Part shown: positions 33,175 to 42,172 of the stretch, one piece after another
How positions within the stretch are numbered: position 1 is the first letter of the stretch
Layout of the letters: each line of letters begins with the position of its first letter
NCBI RefSeq assembly: GCF_028206995.1
Contig: NZ_JAQLFL010000010.1
Coordinates: forward strand, 16,520 to 80,519
Direction: 5' to 3'
Source of the DNA: Collinsella aerofaciens
GTDB lineage: Bacteria; Actinomycetota; Coriobacteriia; Coriobacteriales; Coriobacteriaceae
Length of the DNA stretch: 64,000 nucleotides
Made by a program: the position numbers and the translations under genes
Notes under the pieces: model-generated
What the model was told of the DNA's origin: nothing
What the model saw: only the letters and a program-made list of their open reading frames with translations
The model's database searches: none

Positions 33175-33807
33175 CTACAGGTTCGACCTGCGCAGCACGC
33201 TGATCACGTTGCCCTTGATCTGCGAGCGGGCAATCGGCCCGTACAGGCGGCTGTCGTGGCCGCCCTCACGCAAATCTGCCAGTACAAAGAACTCATCCGT
33301 TCCCAGGCGCACGGGATAGTCCACAGCAGACTCATAGCGCGGCGTCGGCGTGGTGATGTCGCTTTCCACAACAACAGCCCCGTTAACCATGAGCTCGCCT
33401 TCCTCGGTAATCGTGACCTCATCACCGGGACGGGCAACCACGCGGCCTAGGCGCTCTGCGCCATCCGCGGTGTATACCACCACGTCACCCTCGTTGAAGC
33501 TCTGGCTGAACCTCCAGTAGAGCATGACGTCACCCGAACAGATACGCGGGGCCATCTCGCCAGTCGTGACTGCACCCACGCCCAAGACCACGCCAAAGAG
33601 CAGCCAGAGCGTCACGACAAAAAATGCCAAGCGCGCCAGAAAACCCACGATATCGCGCCGGTCGTCCGCTTCTCCCAGATCTGGCGCCGCATGGGCGCCC
33701 AACCTCACGTTCGACGCGGCCGAATACCGCGAGCCCCGGGGTCTTCCCTGCGGGGCCGCTCGTGCGGCTGGCCCATCACCAGCATTGCTGGCGCCATGTC
33801 TTCTCAT
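33175..33807 (-). CDS. sipA: SipA-like signal peptidase homologue lacking the catalytic dyad
   Basis: A 210-residue signal peptidase I fold protein with one membrane helix (about 57-80). The place of the nucleophilic Ser reads TTGEMAPRICSGD, with Glu84 where Ser stands in SM-x-P. The general-base Lys position reads RLGRVVARPGD, with Gly121 for Lys. Streptococcal SipA of FCT pilus islands likewise lacks Ser and Lys and acts as a pilus assembly factor, so this is probably its counterpart. The first 50 residues are a basic, disordered extension. The ATG at 33807 overlaps the adhesin stop (ATGA). Confidence 0.8.
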   Translation of the reverse strand: MRRHGASNAGDGPAARAAPQGRPRGSRYSAASNVRLGAHAAPDLGEADDRRDIVGFLARLAFFVVTLWLLFGVVLGVGAVTTGEMAPRICSGDVMLYWRFSQSFNEGDVVVYTADGAERLGRVVARPGDEVTITEEGELMVNGAVVVESDITTPTPRYESAVDYPVRLGTDEFFVLADLREGGHDSRLYGPIARSQIKGNVISVLRRSNL

Positions 33808-36800
33808 AGGCGCCCGCCCCTCTTGGAGCCGCGGCGTAAACGCAGCGCAACCATGCCCGTAGCCAACAGCACGCCGGCGGCCAAAATCGCCAGGGCATAG
33901 ATGGGGTTGCGCGTAATACCCGTAGGCACCGCGACCTGTCGGGAATTGGTGGCCTTAGCTTCAACGGCAACGGTCACACGCGGACCGTTGAGCGTGCCGC
34001 TCGCACCCGTAAGCTCGGCGTGGTACCCCAACGACGAATAATCGTCTTCGCTCACGGTATAGACCGCGTTGTAATCCAGCGCCTTAATCGAAACGGTCAG
34101 GCCGTCCTTAACGGCAAACGGCACGGTCGCCTTGCCCTGGCCATCGGCCGTAAAGGCCGTCTTGTTTTCCACGGTCTCGGCCCGATCATTCGGTCGCGCC
34201 ACGAGCGCATGGCTGCCTTGGGCAGACGCATCCGAATACTCGATGGCGTAGGTCTGACCAGCCTTGAGGCCCGTAAAGGTCGCCGTCATCTTAAAGTAGG
34301 CACGCTTGTCGCCCATATTGCCCGTAACGCTCTTGGAAACCTTGAGTGTGTAGGTGCGCGGGGTGAATCGTGCGTATACGCATCCCGTATGGCGGTCCTT
34401 CACGTTGTACGTATAGGTGGGTGAAGACGACAGCAGCTCCGGGGCGTCCGGATTCGATAGGTCGTACCAACCCTCAAAGTGATAGCCCTCCTTGGGAGCG
34501 GCCACCGCCTCCACAAACGTGCCGTCATCCACAAAGTAGGCAACGCCCGATTTTTTGTACGCGTCCTCGTCCTTGCCCGAGCCATCCCCGGCATCGATGG
34601 AGCCCTTTGCCCCCTTAAGCTTGGAGCTGACCGTGCCGCCCGTCGTTACGTTGCTCCACGTGCCATCGGCATTTTTAAGCTGGGCAACAAAGGCCTGACG
34701 ATACTTCCATTGCGCCACGAACGTCGCGCCCTGGCTCTCGGGAATGTTTTCGACGGTTACCGCATCGCCCACAGCACCGGTATCCGGATTGACCTTCTTG
34801 CCCTTAATGGTAAGAGTGCCGGAATCCGTGGTGCCCTCGGGAGCTGTATGGGTCACCGTGTGTTTGGCATCGAAGCGAACGGCTTTTTCCCGAGCCCGCG
34901 TACTCCCAGCCCATAAACTTCCAGTCGTCGTTTTGTCCAACGGCAGCATGGGAGGTATAGCTCGCTCCAGCGCCAGAAAGCTGTACGAAATCGCCCGTGG
35001 ACTCATTGTACGGATCGTAGTGATACGCTTTGCCGCCGTTCACATCGTATTGAACGCCTGCCTTGGAAAACACGAGGTGCACTTTGTAGTGCTTTGTGAC
35101 CTTGTCGGCCTCAAAGCGATAGGTACCATCTTCCAATCTGGTCCAATGTGCGTCGTCGTCTGCGGAATAGAACTCGCCGTTGACAAAAGCACCGATAAAG
35201 ACTGCCCCGTCATCGCGTTTGGCATCGACCATAAAGTAGGAGTTCTTCTCCTGTTTACCTACGTAGTTTTTGGCATAGGTAAAGTCCGCCGTCTTGGTAT
35301 TGGCGTTATAAAAATACGTTCCGCTTCCGTTGGGCGTCGTGTATGTCTCGATGCGATAGAACTCCCTAAACGAGATATTGTCGAGGAAGTTGCCGGTCGA
35401 ATTGCTCCCGTTGGCCGTGTTGTAGGCCACAAAAGCAAAGACGCTCTGGTTTTGGCCATCCGGAATGGTGTAGGTATAGTCGTAGTCAACCTTTTTGCTC
35501 TGCTCGAGCGCGTTGGAACCGTAGGAAGCCCACGCGTCGTTTTCGGACGCCATGATCCATACGCACCATTTTTCGGTATGCTCCGCATCGGCCGTCCATG
35601 AGAACGCGCTTCCGCTGGACGCATTGGCAAATCCGCCCACTTTGTCAAACTTGGTTGAATACAGGATGATCTTTTTGCTGCAGCCCGATTGGGAAAAATT
35701 GACCACATCCAAGCCGACATAGTTGTCGACGCTCATTTGAATCCATTGAACAATTTGCTGGTACTGATCGAGTGCCTTTTGATTGTCCTTGTACGGCTCG
35801 TTTTCTTGTCGCGGACCGATGATAAGGGCCATGGCGTCTCGACCCGAGCGGCCGCGGTGGTCGAGCCCCCACTCGTACTGTTTTCCCGGCTCGGTCGTCA
35901 CATATTGGTAGAGCGAACTCGCCTCGTGTGCGTTGAGCTCGGCTGCATAGTCACCATCGGAGGGCGTAAACGTAACAGAATGCCCAACTGGGTCGATATA
36001 GTAGTCGTTCTTGGCAACGATCTCGATACGATGGTCCGTCTCGGTCGTACGCCAATGGGGCGAGCACAACGTAAACTTGCTGGGCCTCTGGTTCCCTAGA
36101 TGTATATCCTCTTCAAAGCTGCCGTTAGCAATGTTCGTATTCTCGTTCTTAAGATTCGAGGTCGAGAACGCATAGTTTGTGAGCGTTGTCATGGTCTCGG
36201 ACGAATTTTCCCAATACACCTTGGCAAAGTCGCTATAGATGTCGCGTGTGCCCTGCTTTTCCACGTGAACGTCGTTGACCAGATTACCAAACCACTCCCG
36301 GTATTGTTCGTTCTCCCCCGTAAGATTTGAATCGTAGCAAGTCAGCGCAAGCATCGTTTTGTCGGACGCTGCGGTATAGTCAGCCTGATAGGCAAACTCA
36401 TCGTCTTCCTCGGGAAGATCTCGATAATAATGCGTGCTGTTGGTGCCAAAGGAGAACCAACCCTGTCCGTTAGAGCTTACGAGCCACACAGAAAGCGCGA
36501 TGCGACCGTCGCTCTGTTCAAACGAAAAGTGGGATCCATCAGCACTGTTACCAGCAAATCCGCCGTTTGCAGCAAAGGGATCGCTGTAAACGGTGTACTG
36601 CTCAACGGTATTTCCCTGGGGCATCTTGACCTGCGCCTTAAGCCAAGCCCGCAGCTGCATAAGCTGGTCTTGGCCTGCGCTGTTAATCGACAGATTCTCC
36701 TGTTGAGGACCCATCGTGAGCATCAGCACGTCGTGGTCGGTTGCGGCGCGATGGTTTAGGCCCCACTCGTACGTGGCGCCGCTCTGGGTGGAAAAGGTGG

Positions 36801-37107
36801 TGTAGGTTGATCCAGGTTCAAAATAAAGATTGGTGCCCTGTGGCCTAAAATTCCACGCAAGCGCAAAGTGATTGCCGTTAGCTTGTTTGGTGTTCGTTTG
36901 GGGCTTGAGGAGCTGCGTGGAAAGCTCGAGCTTCATCGTCTCGCCGATTCTCTCATTCGGAGAGGTCGTCGACCAGCCAGTAGCTTGGTTAAGAAAGTTT
37001 GGGTTTGTTATAAGGTTGCCATCGTCACCGTACGCGCGCGAGGGCAACCCCCCGGCCATAACGAACACGCATAAGGCCGCTGCCAACATCATAAAGGTGC
37101 GGCGCAT
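33804..37107 (-). pseudogene. Large pilus adhesin with C-terminal VPTG signal, frameshifted
   Basis: A roughly 1,100-residue surface protein read in two frames. Signal peptide MRRTFMMLAAALCVFVMAGG..; two related N-terminal modules carry YEWGLNHRA..MGPQQEN and YEWGLDHRG..IGPRQEN. InlB-like KFMGWEY and YHFEGWYD repeats follow, then an FctA-type domain (SKSVTGNMGDKRAYFK) and a sorting signal VAVPTG with a hydrophobic helix and RLRRGSKRGGRL. The frame breaks in a run of five A (minus strand; 34884-34888): one A fewer would join GSGK to AVRFDAKH. Either a phase-variable switch, a decayed gene or a sequence error. The ATG at 37107 lacks a strong ribosome site; a GTG at 37137 is an alternative. Confidence 0.78.
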
Positions 37108-37333
37108 CGACGCAATATGACCGAAAGGACCCTGCACGGGCGCATCCCCCCCAGCCGCAGCCCGAGCTTTCGCGCAAGCTGCACAAGTAGTTCGTTTAAG
37201 CTTTTTGATTCTACAACCAGCCCAGGGCAAAAGCAAAATCATGCGTGACCGATTTGCAGTCATTTTTCGCATCATTTTTCGCATTGTGCTGGTAGTGCGG
37301 CGAAAGTAGCTAAAAAGCCCCGTCCTAAATTAG

Positions 37334-38212
37334 CTAGTTAAGGAGTTGGGCCATGGCGTTGACGAATTTTTGGACTTGGAGGGTGGGCTCGAGCGGGTAG
37401 TGCAGAAAGACTGGCACCTCGCGGCCGCACAGGAACGGCACGCCCACAAAGGCCGGGTGCACCCCCGACCACGCTCCGCAGGTGAGCACCGCGTCACCCT
37501 TTTCCTCCGCCTCGTTAAAGAGCGCAAAGTCGAAGCTATCCACGTCGATCACATCCACGCCGCCGTCGGCCAACAGATCGATACGCAGGCTGTCCATAGC
37601 GTCGTTGCCGTGACGGAGCACGCGCAGGCGCTTGCCCTCCAGGTCGGCAACCGTGATGCGCGTCTTGCGCGCCAGCGGGCTCGTGCGCGGCAGGTCGATA
37701 TAAAACGGCACGTTGACAATGCGGAGCTTTTGGCAGGTGTCGCCCCAGCGCGGAGTCGAAAAACTCGACTGCACTACATCCACCTCGCGGCCAAGGCTGC
37801 GCATGACGGATTCGCGCTCGTCGTAGAGATCGCTTACCGGCACGATCTCAAATCGCAGCGACGGTTCCAAATCGTGGATGCCCGTCCACATCGACAGCGT
37901 TTGACGCCCCGGACACATCATCGACACGCCCAGGCGCACGGCACCGCCATCGCCCGCCGCGCGCCGGGCACGGCGCAGCGCGTCCTCGGACTGCCGCATG
38001 ATCGAGCGCGCATCGTCCACCAGCAGTGCGCCGGCCGGCGTCGCCTTGACGCCCGAGTGCGAGCGTTCGAACAGCGTGATGCCGAACTCGGCCTCGAAGC
38101 CCGACACCTGCTTGACGAGCGCCGGAGTCGACACGCGCAATTTTGCCGCCGCACGCGAGAAGCTTCCCAGCTCCGCGGCGGCCGATATGGCCTCAAGTCG
38201 TCGATCGTACAC
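37334..38212 (-). CDS. LysR-family regulator
   Basis: A 292-residue LTTR. The helix-turn-helix spans residues 5-60: AISAAAELGSFSRAAAKLRVSTPALVKQVSGFEAEFGITLFER. The effector-binding half begins around GAVRLGVSMMCPGRQ. The start is taken as GTG at 38212, which has GGGAG six bases upstream and gives a normal LysR N-terminus; an ATG at 38245 with a poor ribosome site would add 11 residues. It is divergent from the SDR/MFS/Gfo-Idh operon, the classic arrangement for a LysR activator of the neighbouring pathway. Confidence 0.85.
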   Translation of the reverse strand: MYDRRLEAISAAAELGSFSRAAAKLRVSTPALVKQVSGFEAEFGITLFERSHSGVKATPAGALLVDDARSIMRQSEDALRRARRAAGDGGAVRLGVSMMCPGRQTLSMWTGIHDLEPSLRFEIVPVSDLYDERESVMRSLGREVDVVQSSFSTPRWGDTCQKLRIVNVPFYIDLPRTSPLARKTRITVADLEGKRLRVLRHGNDAMDSLRIDLLADGGVDVIDVDSFDFALFNEAEEKGDAVLTCGAWSGVHPAFVGVPFLCGREVPVFLHYPLEPTLQVQKFVNAMAQLLN

Positions 38213-38285
38213 GTCAATCTCCCGTTTTCGCGCCCGTGACCGCATGGTGCCACAGGGGGGTTGTTTTCGCAGGTCACGCGCTCAA

Positions 38286-38315
38286 TTGAGAATAAACTGC
38301 ATCGCACAGTATAAA
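38286..38315 (+). promoter_or_regulatory. Probable promoter of the SDR-MFS-Gfo/Idh operon
   Basis: TTGAGA (38286-38291) and TATAAA (38310-38315) with an 18-base spacer. It would give a leader of about 125 bases. Two ATGCAA repeats around 38343-38367 lie downstream and may belong to the LysR binding region. Confidence 0.5.
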
Positions 38316-38393
38316 CCTACGGTTAACGCCATTCTAACAAATATGCAATTCACCTGCGCAAATGCAAAGCATACGATAACCAGCGAAAACCAC

Positions 38394-38420
38394 GTGGGTC
38401 GGTTAATGGGAGCGACCCAC
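38394..38420 (+). promoter_or_regulatory. Leader hairpin before the SDR gene
   Basis: GTGGGTCG and CGACCCAC form a perfect 8-bp stem around an 11-base loop, ending about 15 bases before the ribosome site of the SDR gene. It could affect translation or mark a processing site. Function unknown. Confidence 0.4.
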
Positions 38421-38446
38421 CGGGAGGCACAAGAAGGGAAGTTCCT

Positions 38447-39328
38447 ATGAGCAATTGGCTTAAGCTCGAGGGCGATGTCTGCGCCGTGACTGGCGCGCTC
38501 GGCGGTATGGGCGCCGAGATCTGCCGCGAGTTCGCCCGCAATGGCGCCAACGTCGTCCTACTCGATCTGGACGAGGAAAAGGTCAAGGCCGCTGCCGCCG
38601 ACCTCGCTGCCGAGTTTGGCATCCACGCCGAGGGTTACAAGATGAACGCCACTGACGAGGCCGAGGTTCAGGCTGCCGTCGACGCCACCATCGCCAACTT
38701 CGGCCGCGTCGACGTCCTCGTCAACACCGCCGGCATCCTGCGCTTCGCCGCCATGGAGGACCTGCCGCTAAGCGACTGGGAGCAGGTGCTCAACGTCAAT
38801 CTCACCGGCTACTTCATCACCTCGCAGCGCTTTGGTCGCGAGATGATCAAGGCCGGCCAGGGCCGCCTGGTGCACATCTCGACCGTCGCCAGCCACTCCC
38901 CCGAGACGTTCTCGGGCGTGTACAGCTCCACCAAGGCCGGCGTCAACATGATGTCCAAGATGCTCGCCGCCGAGTGGGGCCCCTACGGCGTCCGCTCCAA
39001 CTGCGTCGAGCCCTGCTTCGTTAAGACCCCGATGTCGGCCAACTTCTACGCCGACCCCGAGGTCGAAAAGAGCCGCAGCCGTCTGATCGCCACGCGCCGC
39101 ATCGGCGAGGTCAGCGATATCGCCAACGCCGTCATGTTCCTGGCGTCCAAGCGCTCGGACTTTACCACCGGCGATGCCATCAAGGTCGACGGCGGCTTCT
39201 CCAACATGATGGGCGACCTCACCGCCAAGCCCGGCGGCCGTCGCGCCTATGCCGACAACTACCTTAAGAACAAGGGTGTCGAGCTTTGGTCCGATGAGTC
39301 CGGTGTCGCCAAGCCGACCGACCAGTAA
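38447..39328 (+). CDS. Short-chain dehydrogenase/reductase
   Basis: A 293-residue classical SDR, an NAD(P)-dependent oxidoreductase. The cofactor loop TGALGGMGAEI (residues 15-25) is followed by LLDLDEEK, whose Asp favours NAD. NTAGIL is at about 91-96, the catalytic Ser in VHISTVAS and the Tyr-Lys pair in YSSTKAG. The C-terminal 35 residues (after IKVDGGFSNMMGD) extend beyond the usual end. The ATG at 38447 follows AAGGGAAG. First gene of an operon with a transporter and a Gfo/Idh dehydrogenase; together they look like uptake and oxidation of a polyol or sugar acid. Confidence 0.88.
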   Translation: MSNWLKLEGDVCAVTGALGGMGAEICREFARNGANVVLLDLDEEKVKAAAADLAAEFGIHAEGYKMNATDEAEVQAAVDATIANFGRVDVLVNTAGILRFAAMEDLPLSDWEQVLNVNLTGYFITSQRFGREMIKAGQGRLVHISTVASHSPETFSGVYSSTKAGVNMMSKMLAAEWGPYGVRSNCVEPCFVKTPMSANFYADPEVEKSRSRLIATRRIGEVSDIANAVMFLASKRSDFTTGDAIKVDGGFSNMMGDLTAKPGGRRAYADNYLKNKGVELWSDESGVAKPTDQ

Positions 39329-39394
39329 ACCAACCTGGCAGGGAGGTCCCGCGGACACGCCCGCTCCTCCCCCGTATCGATTAGAAAGAGTCCA

Positions 39395-40651
39395 ATGGCT
39401 TCCACCAACTCCAACAAGGGTCGCGCCGTCGTGCTTTCCGCCGCGTGCGTCACCATGTTCTTCATCAGCTCCATCGCGCTGTATTCCGTCGTGAGCAAGA
39501 ACCTGCTCGCCGTCTACCCCGAGTGGTCGAGCGCCCTTACCTGGGCGTTCCCGGTCTTCCAGACCATCATGGCCGTGACGGGCATCTTCGCCGGCCGCAT
39601 CTCCGACAAGATCGGTCCGCGCAACGTCGTGATCGCCGCCGCCGTGTGCTACGGCCTGGGCTGGTTCATGTCCGGCACCGTCACCGAGCCGTGGCAGTTC
39701 TACCTGTGGTTCTCGCTCGTCGCCGCCATCGGCAACGGTCTGGGCTACAACCCGGCGCTCACCACCGGCCAAAAGTGGTTCATTGACAAGAAGGGCCTCG
39801 CCTCCGGCATCACCCTGGCCGCTTCGACCGCCGGCCCCGCCGTGCTGTCCCCGGTGCTCGCCTCGCTGCTCATCCCGAGCCTGGGCATCTTTGGCGCCCT
39901 CAAGGCACTCGGCGTCATCTTCTTTGTGACGATCGCCGCCTCCGCCCTGTTCCTGAAGGCCCCCGAGGCCGGCTGGCTGCCCGAGGGCTTCGAGGCCCCC
40001 AAGGGCGGCGCGCATGCCGGCACCTTCGGCGACCTCACCCCAGGCGAGATGGTCAAGACCCCGCGCTTCTGGGTCCTCATCGTCACCTTCGCCTTTGCCG
40101 CCACCGCGGGCACCCTGCTCGTGGGCAAGGTTGCCTCCATCGCCGCCGTCCAGCTTTTCGCCGACCCCACGAGCGCCGCGGCCGTCGCCCTCGGCGGTGT
40201 AGTGGTCTCCGTCAACACCTGCGCCAACCTGGTTGGTCGTCTGTCCTTTGGCCAGATCATCGACAAGCTCGGCGCCTATAAGTCGCTGCTCATCAGCCTT
40301 GTCGTCACCATCGTCGCACTCGTCATCATGTCGATGAGCTTTACGCAGAGTATGTTCTTTGTGGCGCTCGCCCTGCTCGGCTTTAGCTTTGGCGCCCTGC
40401 TCGTCATCTACCCGCCGCTCACCGGTGGCGCCTTCGGCACCAGCAACATCGGCGTCAACTACGGCATCATGTTTTTGGGCTATGCCGCTTCTACCTGGAT
40501 CAGCCAGCCCATCACCGCCGTGCTGTATCACGCCGAGGCTGGCAGCGCCGCCTACCAGCAGTCCTTCTACGGCGCCATTGTGATCGCCGCCATCGCCGTC
40601 GTGCTCACCGTCTACATGATGGTCTCCGACAGCAAGAAGAAGTCCGCCTAG
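39395..40651 (+). CDS. MFS transporter of the oxalate:formate antiporter (OFA) type
   Basis: A 418-residue 12-helix transporter. OFA-type hallmarks are YSVVSKNLLAVYPEW in the first loop, GRISDKIGPRNVV between helices 2 and 3, and GNGLGYNPALTTGQKWFIDKKGLASG in helices 4-5. LVGRLSFGQIIDKLG is the equivalent loop in the second half. It probably carries a small carboxylate or the substrate oxidised by the flanking dehydrogenases. ATG at 39395 after AGAAAGAG. Confidence 0.87.
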   Translation: MASTNSNKGRAVVLSAACVTMFFISSIALYSVVSKNLLAVYPEWSSALTWAFPVFQTIMAVTGIFAGRISDKIGPRNVVIAAAVCYGLGWFMSGTVTEPWQFYLWFSLVAAIGNGLGYNPALTTGQKWFIDKKGLASGITLAASTAGPAVLSPVLASLLIPSLGIFGALKALGVIFFVTIAASALFLKAPEAGWLPEGFEAPKGGAHAGTFGDLTPGEMVKTPRFWVLIVTFAFAATAGTLLVGKVASIAAVQLFADPTSAAAVALGGVVVSVNTCANLVGRLSFGQIIDKLGAYKSLLISLVVTIVALVIMSMSFTQSMFFVALALLGFSFGALLVIYPPLTGGAFGTSNIGVNYGIMFLGYAASTWISQPITAVLYHAEAGSAAYQQSFYGAIVIAAIAVVLTVYMMVSDSKKKSA

Positions 40652-40659
40652 TTTTACCG

Positions 40660-40690
40660 ATGCGACAAAGGGACAGCCCCTTTGTCGCAT
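40660..40690. repeat. REP-like AAAGGGAC palindrome
   Basis: A perfect stem ATGCGACAAAGGG-AC / GCCCCTTTGTCGCAT-type pairing over 31 bases, lying in the 69-base gap between two operon genes. Its outer arm is GCGAC/GTCGC where other copies have GTGAC/GTCAC. Confidence 0.85.
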
Positions 40691-40720
40691 TCCACCGGCC
40701 ACCAGTATTAAGGAGTCGAA

Positions 40721-41761
40721 ATGTCTGAGCTCAACCCCGTCCGCATTGCCGTTATCGGCGCCGGCGCCATGGGCCGCAACCACATCCGCTTTGTCACCGA
40801 GGAGCCCGAGGCCGAGCTCGTCGCCATCGCCGACGCCTTTGAGGGCGCCCGCGCCACGGCCGAGGCCGCCGGCGTGCCGTTTTACACCGATCCCGCCCAG
40901 ATGATGGACGAGGTCAAGCCCGAGGCCGTCATTATCGCCACCCCCAACGACCTGCACCTGGGCGTTGCCCGCGAGGCTGTGAAGCGCAACATCGTGCCGC
41001 TGGTCGAAAAGCCGATCTCCAACGACCTGGAGGATGCCCAGGCTTTCGCCGCCGAGGCCGAGACCGCCGGCGTGCCCGTGCTCGTGGGTCAGCACCGTCG
41101 CCACAACCCCTTCGTCAACAAGGCCAAGGAGATCATCGAGTCCGGCGAGCTGGGCAAGCTCACCGTGTCGAGCTTCCACTACATGATCTATAAGAATGAC
41201 GAGTACTTCGATGTCGAATGGCGCCGCAAGAAGGGTGCCGGCCCGATCCTGGTCAACCTGGTGCACGACGTCGACCTGCTCCGCTACCTGCTGGGCGAGC
41301 CCGTTGCCGTCCAGGGTATGCAGTCCAGCGCCGCCCGCGGTTTTGAGACCGAGGACTCCGCCGTGGTCAACGTCCGTTTTGCCGATGGCGCGCTCGCAAG
41401 CATGACCATTTCCGACGCCACCGCCAGCCCCTGGAACTGGGAGGCAACCGCTCGCGAGGACCCGCAGTACCGCCCCTTCGACGCCGACGCCTACTTTATC
41501 GGCGGCACTAAGGGCGCCCTGTCGCTGCCCCGCCTGCACCAGTTCTCCTACGACGGCGCCTCCAACTGGCACAAGCCGCTGCAGATGGAGATTCCGGCCG
41601 TCGACCCGGCACTGCCGCACAAGATGCAGCTCAAGCACTTTGTGAAGGTTGTCCGCCGCGAGGTCGAGCCCGTCGTGACCCCCGCCGACAACGTTAAGAC
41701 GCTCACGCTTCTCAACGCTATCAAGGAGGCCGCCGAGACCGGCCAGCTCGTCGAGCTGTAA
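40721..41761 (+). CDS. Gfo/Idh/MocA-family oxidoreductase
   Basis: A 346-residue NAD(P)-dependent sugar or polyol dehydrogenase. The Rossmann loop is VIGAGAMGRNHIRF (residues 11-24), the ATPNDLHLGVA turn follows at about 70, and the catalytic lysine is in VEKPIS near 97. GPILVNLVHDVDLLRYLLG contains the active-site His/Asp pair typical of the family. The ATG at 40721 follows AAGGAG. Third gene of the LysR-linked operon; the substrate is unknown. Confidence 0.88.
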   Translation: MSELNPVRIAVIGAGAMGRNHIRFVTEEPEAELVAIADAFEGARATAEAAGVPFYTDPAQMMDEVKPEAVIIATPNDLHLGVAREAVKRNIVPLVEKPISNDLEDAQAFAAEAETAGVPVLVGQHRRHNPFVNKAKEIIESGELGKLTVSSFHYMIYKNDEYFDVEWRRKKGAGPILVNLVHDVDLLRYLLGEPVAVQGMQSSAARGFETEDSAVVNVRFADGALASMTISDATASPWNWEATAREDPQYRPFDADAYFIGGTKGALSLPRLHQFSYDGASNWHKPLQMEIPAVDPALPHKMQLKHFVKVVRREVEPVVTPADNVKTLTLLNAIKEAAETGQLVEL

Positions 41762-41834
41762 TGCCTTAAGAGCGACCGCGGCAGAAACCCCATGCCGAAC
41801 CCTTCGGTCCGTCACCAACAAGCCCCTCTTCTTT

Positions 41835-41869
41835 GCCCCGCGAGCAGCCTCCTGCCCGCGGGGCATTTT
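41835..41869 (+). terminator. Intrinsic terminator of the Gfo/Idh operon
   Basis: GCCCCGCG (41835-41842) and CGCGGGGC (41857-41864) with a 14-base loop, followed by ATTTTG. Confidence 0.75.
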
Positions 41870-41929
41870 GCTACCTTGCCGACGATTTTTCTGGGGCGGG
41901 GGCTATTTTGCACCTCGGCTTGATTCGTT

Positions 41930-42091
41930 CGCCACGAAATGGGCCTATCTACTACGTTTAACCGACCGCCCTCAACCATGCCGAATTTCCTAAAATCAAA
42001 AGCGCAGGTAGACGGCTTGCGTATTTTCTGAAAACCGGGGGATGGTCGACCCATACGGTTCAAACGTAGTAGATAGGTCGTTTTCGTGGCG
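41930..42091. repeat. 162-bp element with 30-bp terminal inverted repeats
   Basis: Arms CGCCACGAAATGGGCCTATC.. (41930-41959) and its near-complement (42062-42091) match at about 25 of 30 positions, with CCTATCTACTACGTTT perfect. The 102-base middle has no open frame and shows weaker internal pairing (AACCG...CGGTT). It could be a small non-autonomous mobile element or a folded RNA. Together with the terminator it accounts for the 410-base gap before tex. Confidence 0.6.
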
Positions 42092-42172
42092 AGGGCCCAA
42101 AACAGTCTTTTGAAACGGGTGGTATCCTTGGTAGCCCTGTGCTGCAAACGCACCTTAAACGCAAGGAGTCCC

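Noticed and set aside
34880..34900. Programmed -1 frameshift at GGGAAAA in the adhesin gene
   Set aside because: The heptamer is in the right frame for -1 slippage, but the downstream coding frame requires a +1 change, so this signal cannot join the two halves.
38768..41866. 1,032-codon open frame on the minus strand across the SDR, MFS and Gfo/Idh genes
   Set aside because: It is the antisense of three well-supported genes with strong family motifs; its protein is a low-complexity Gly/Val/His-rich shadow caused by GC-rich codon usage.
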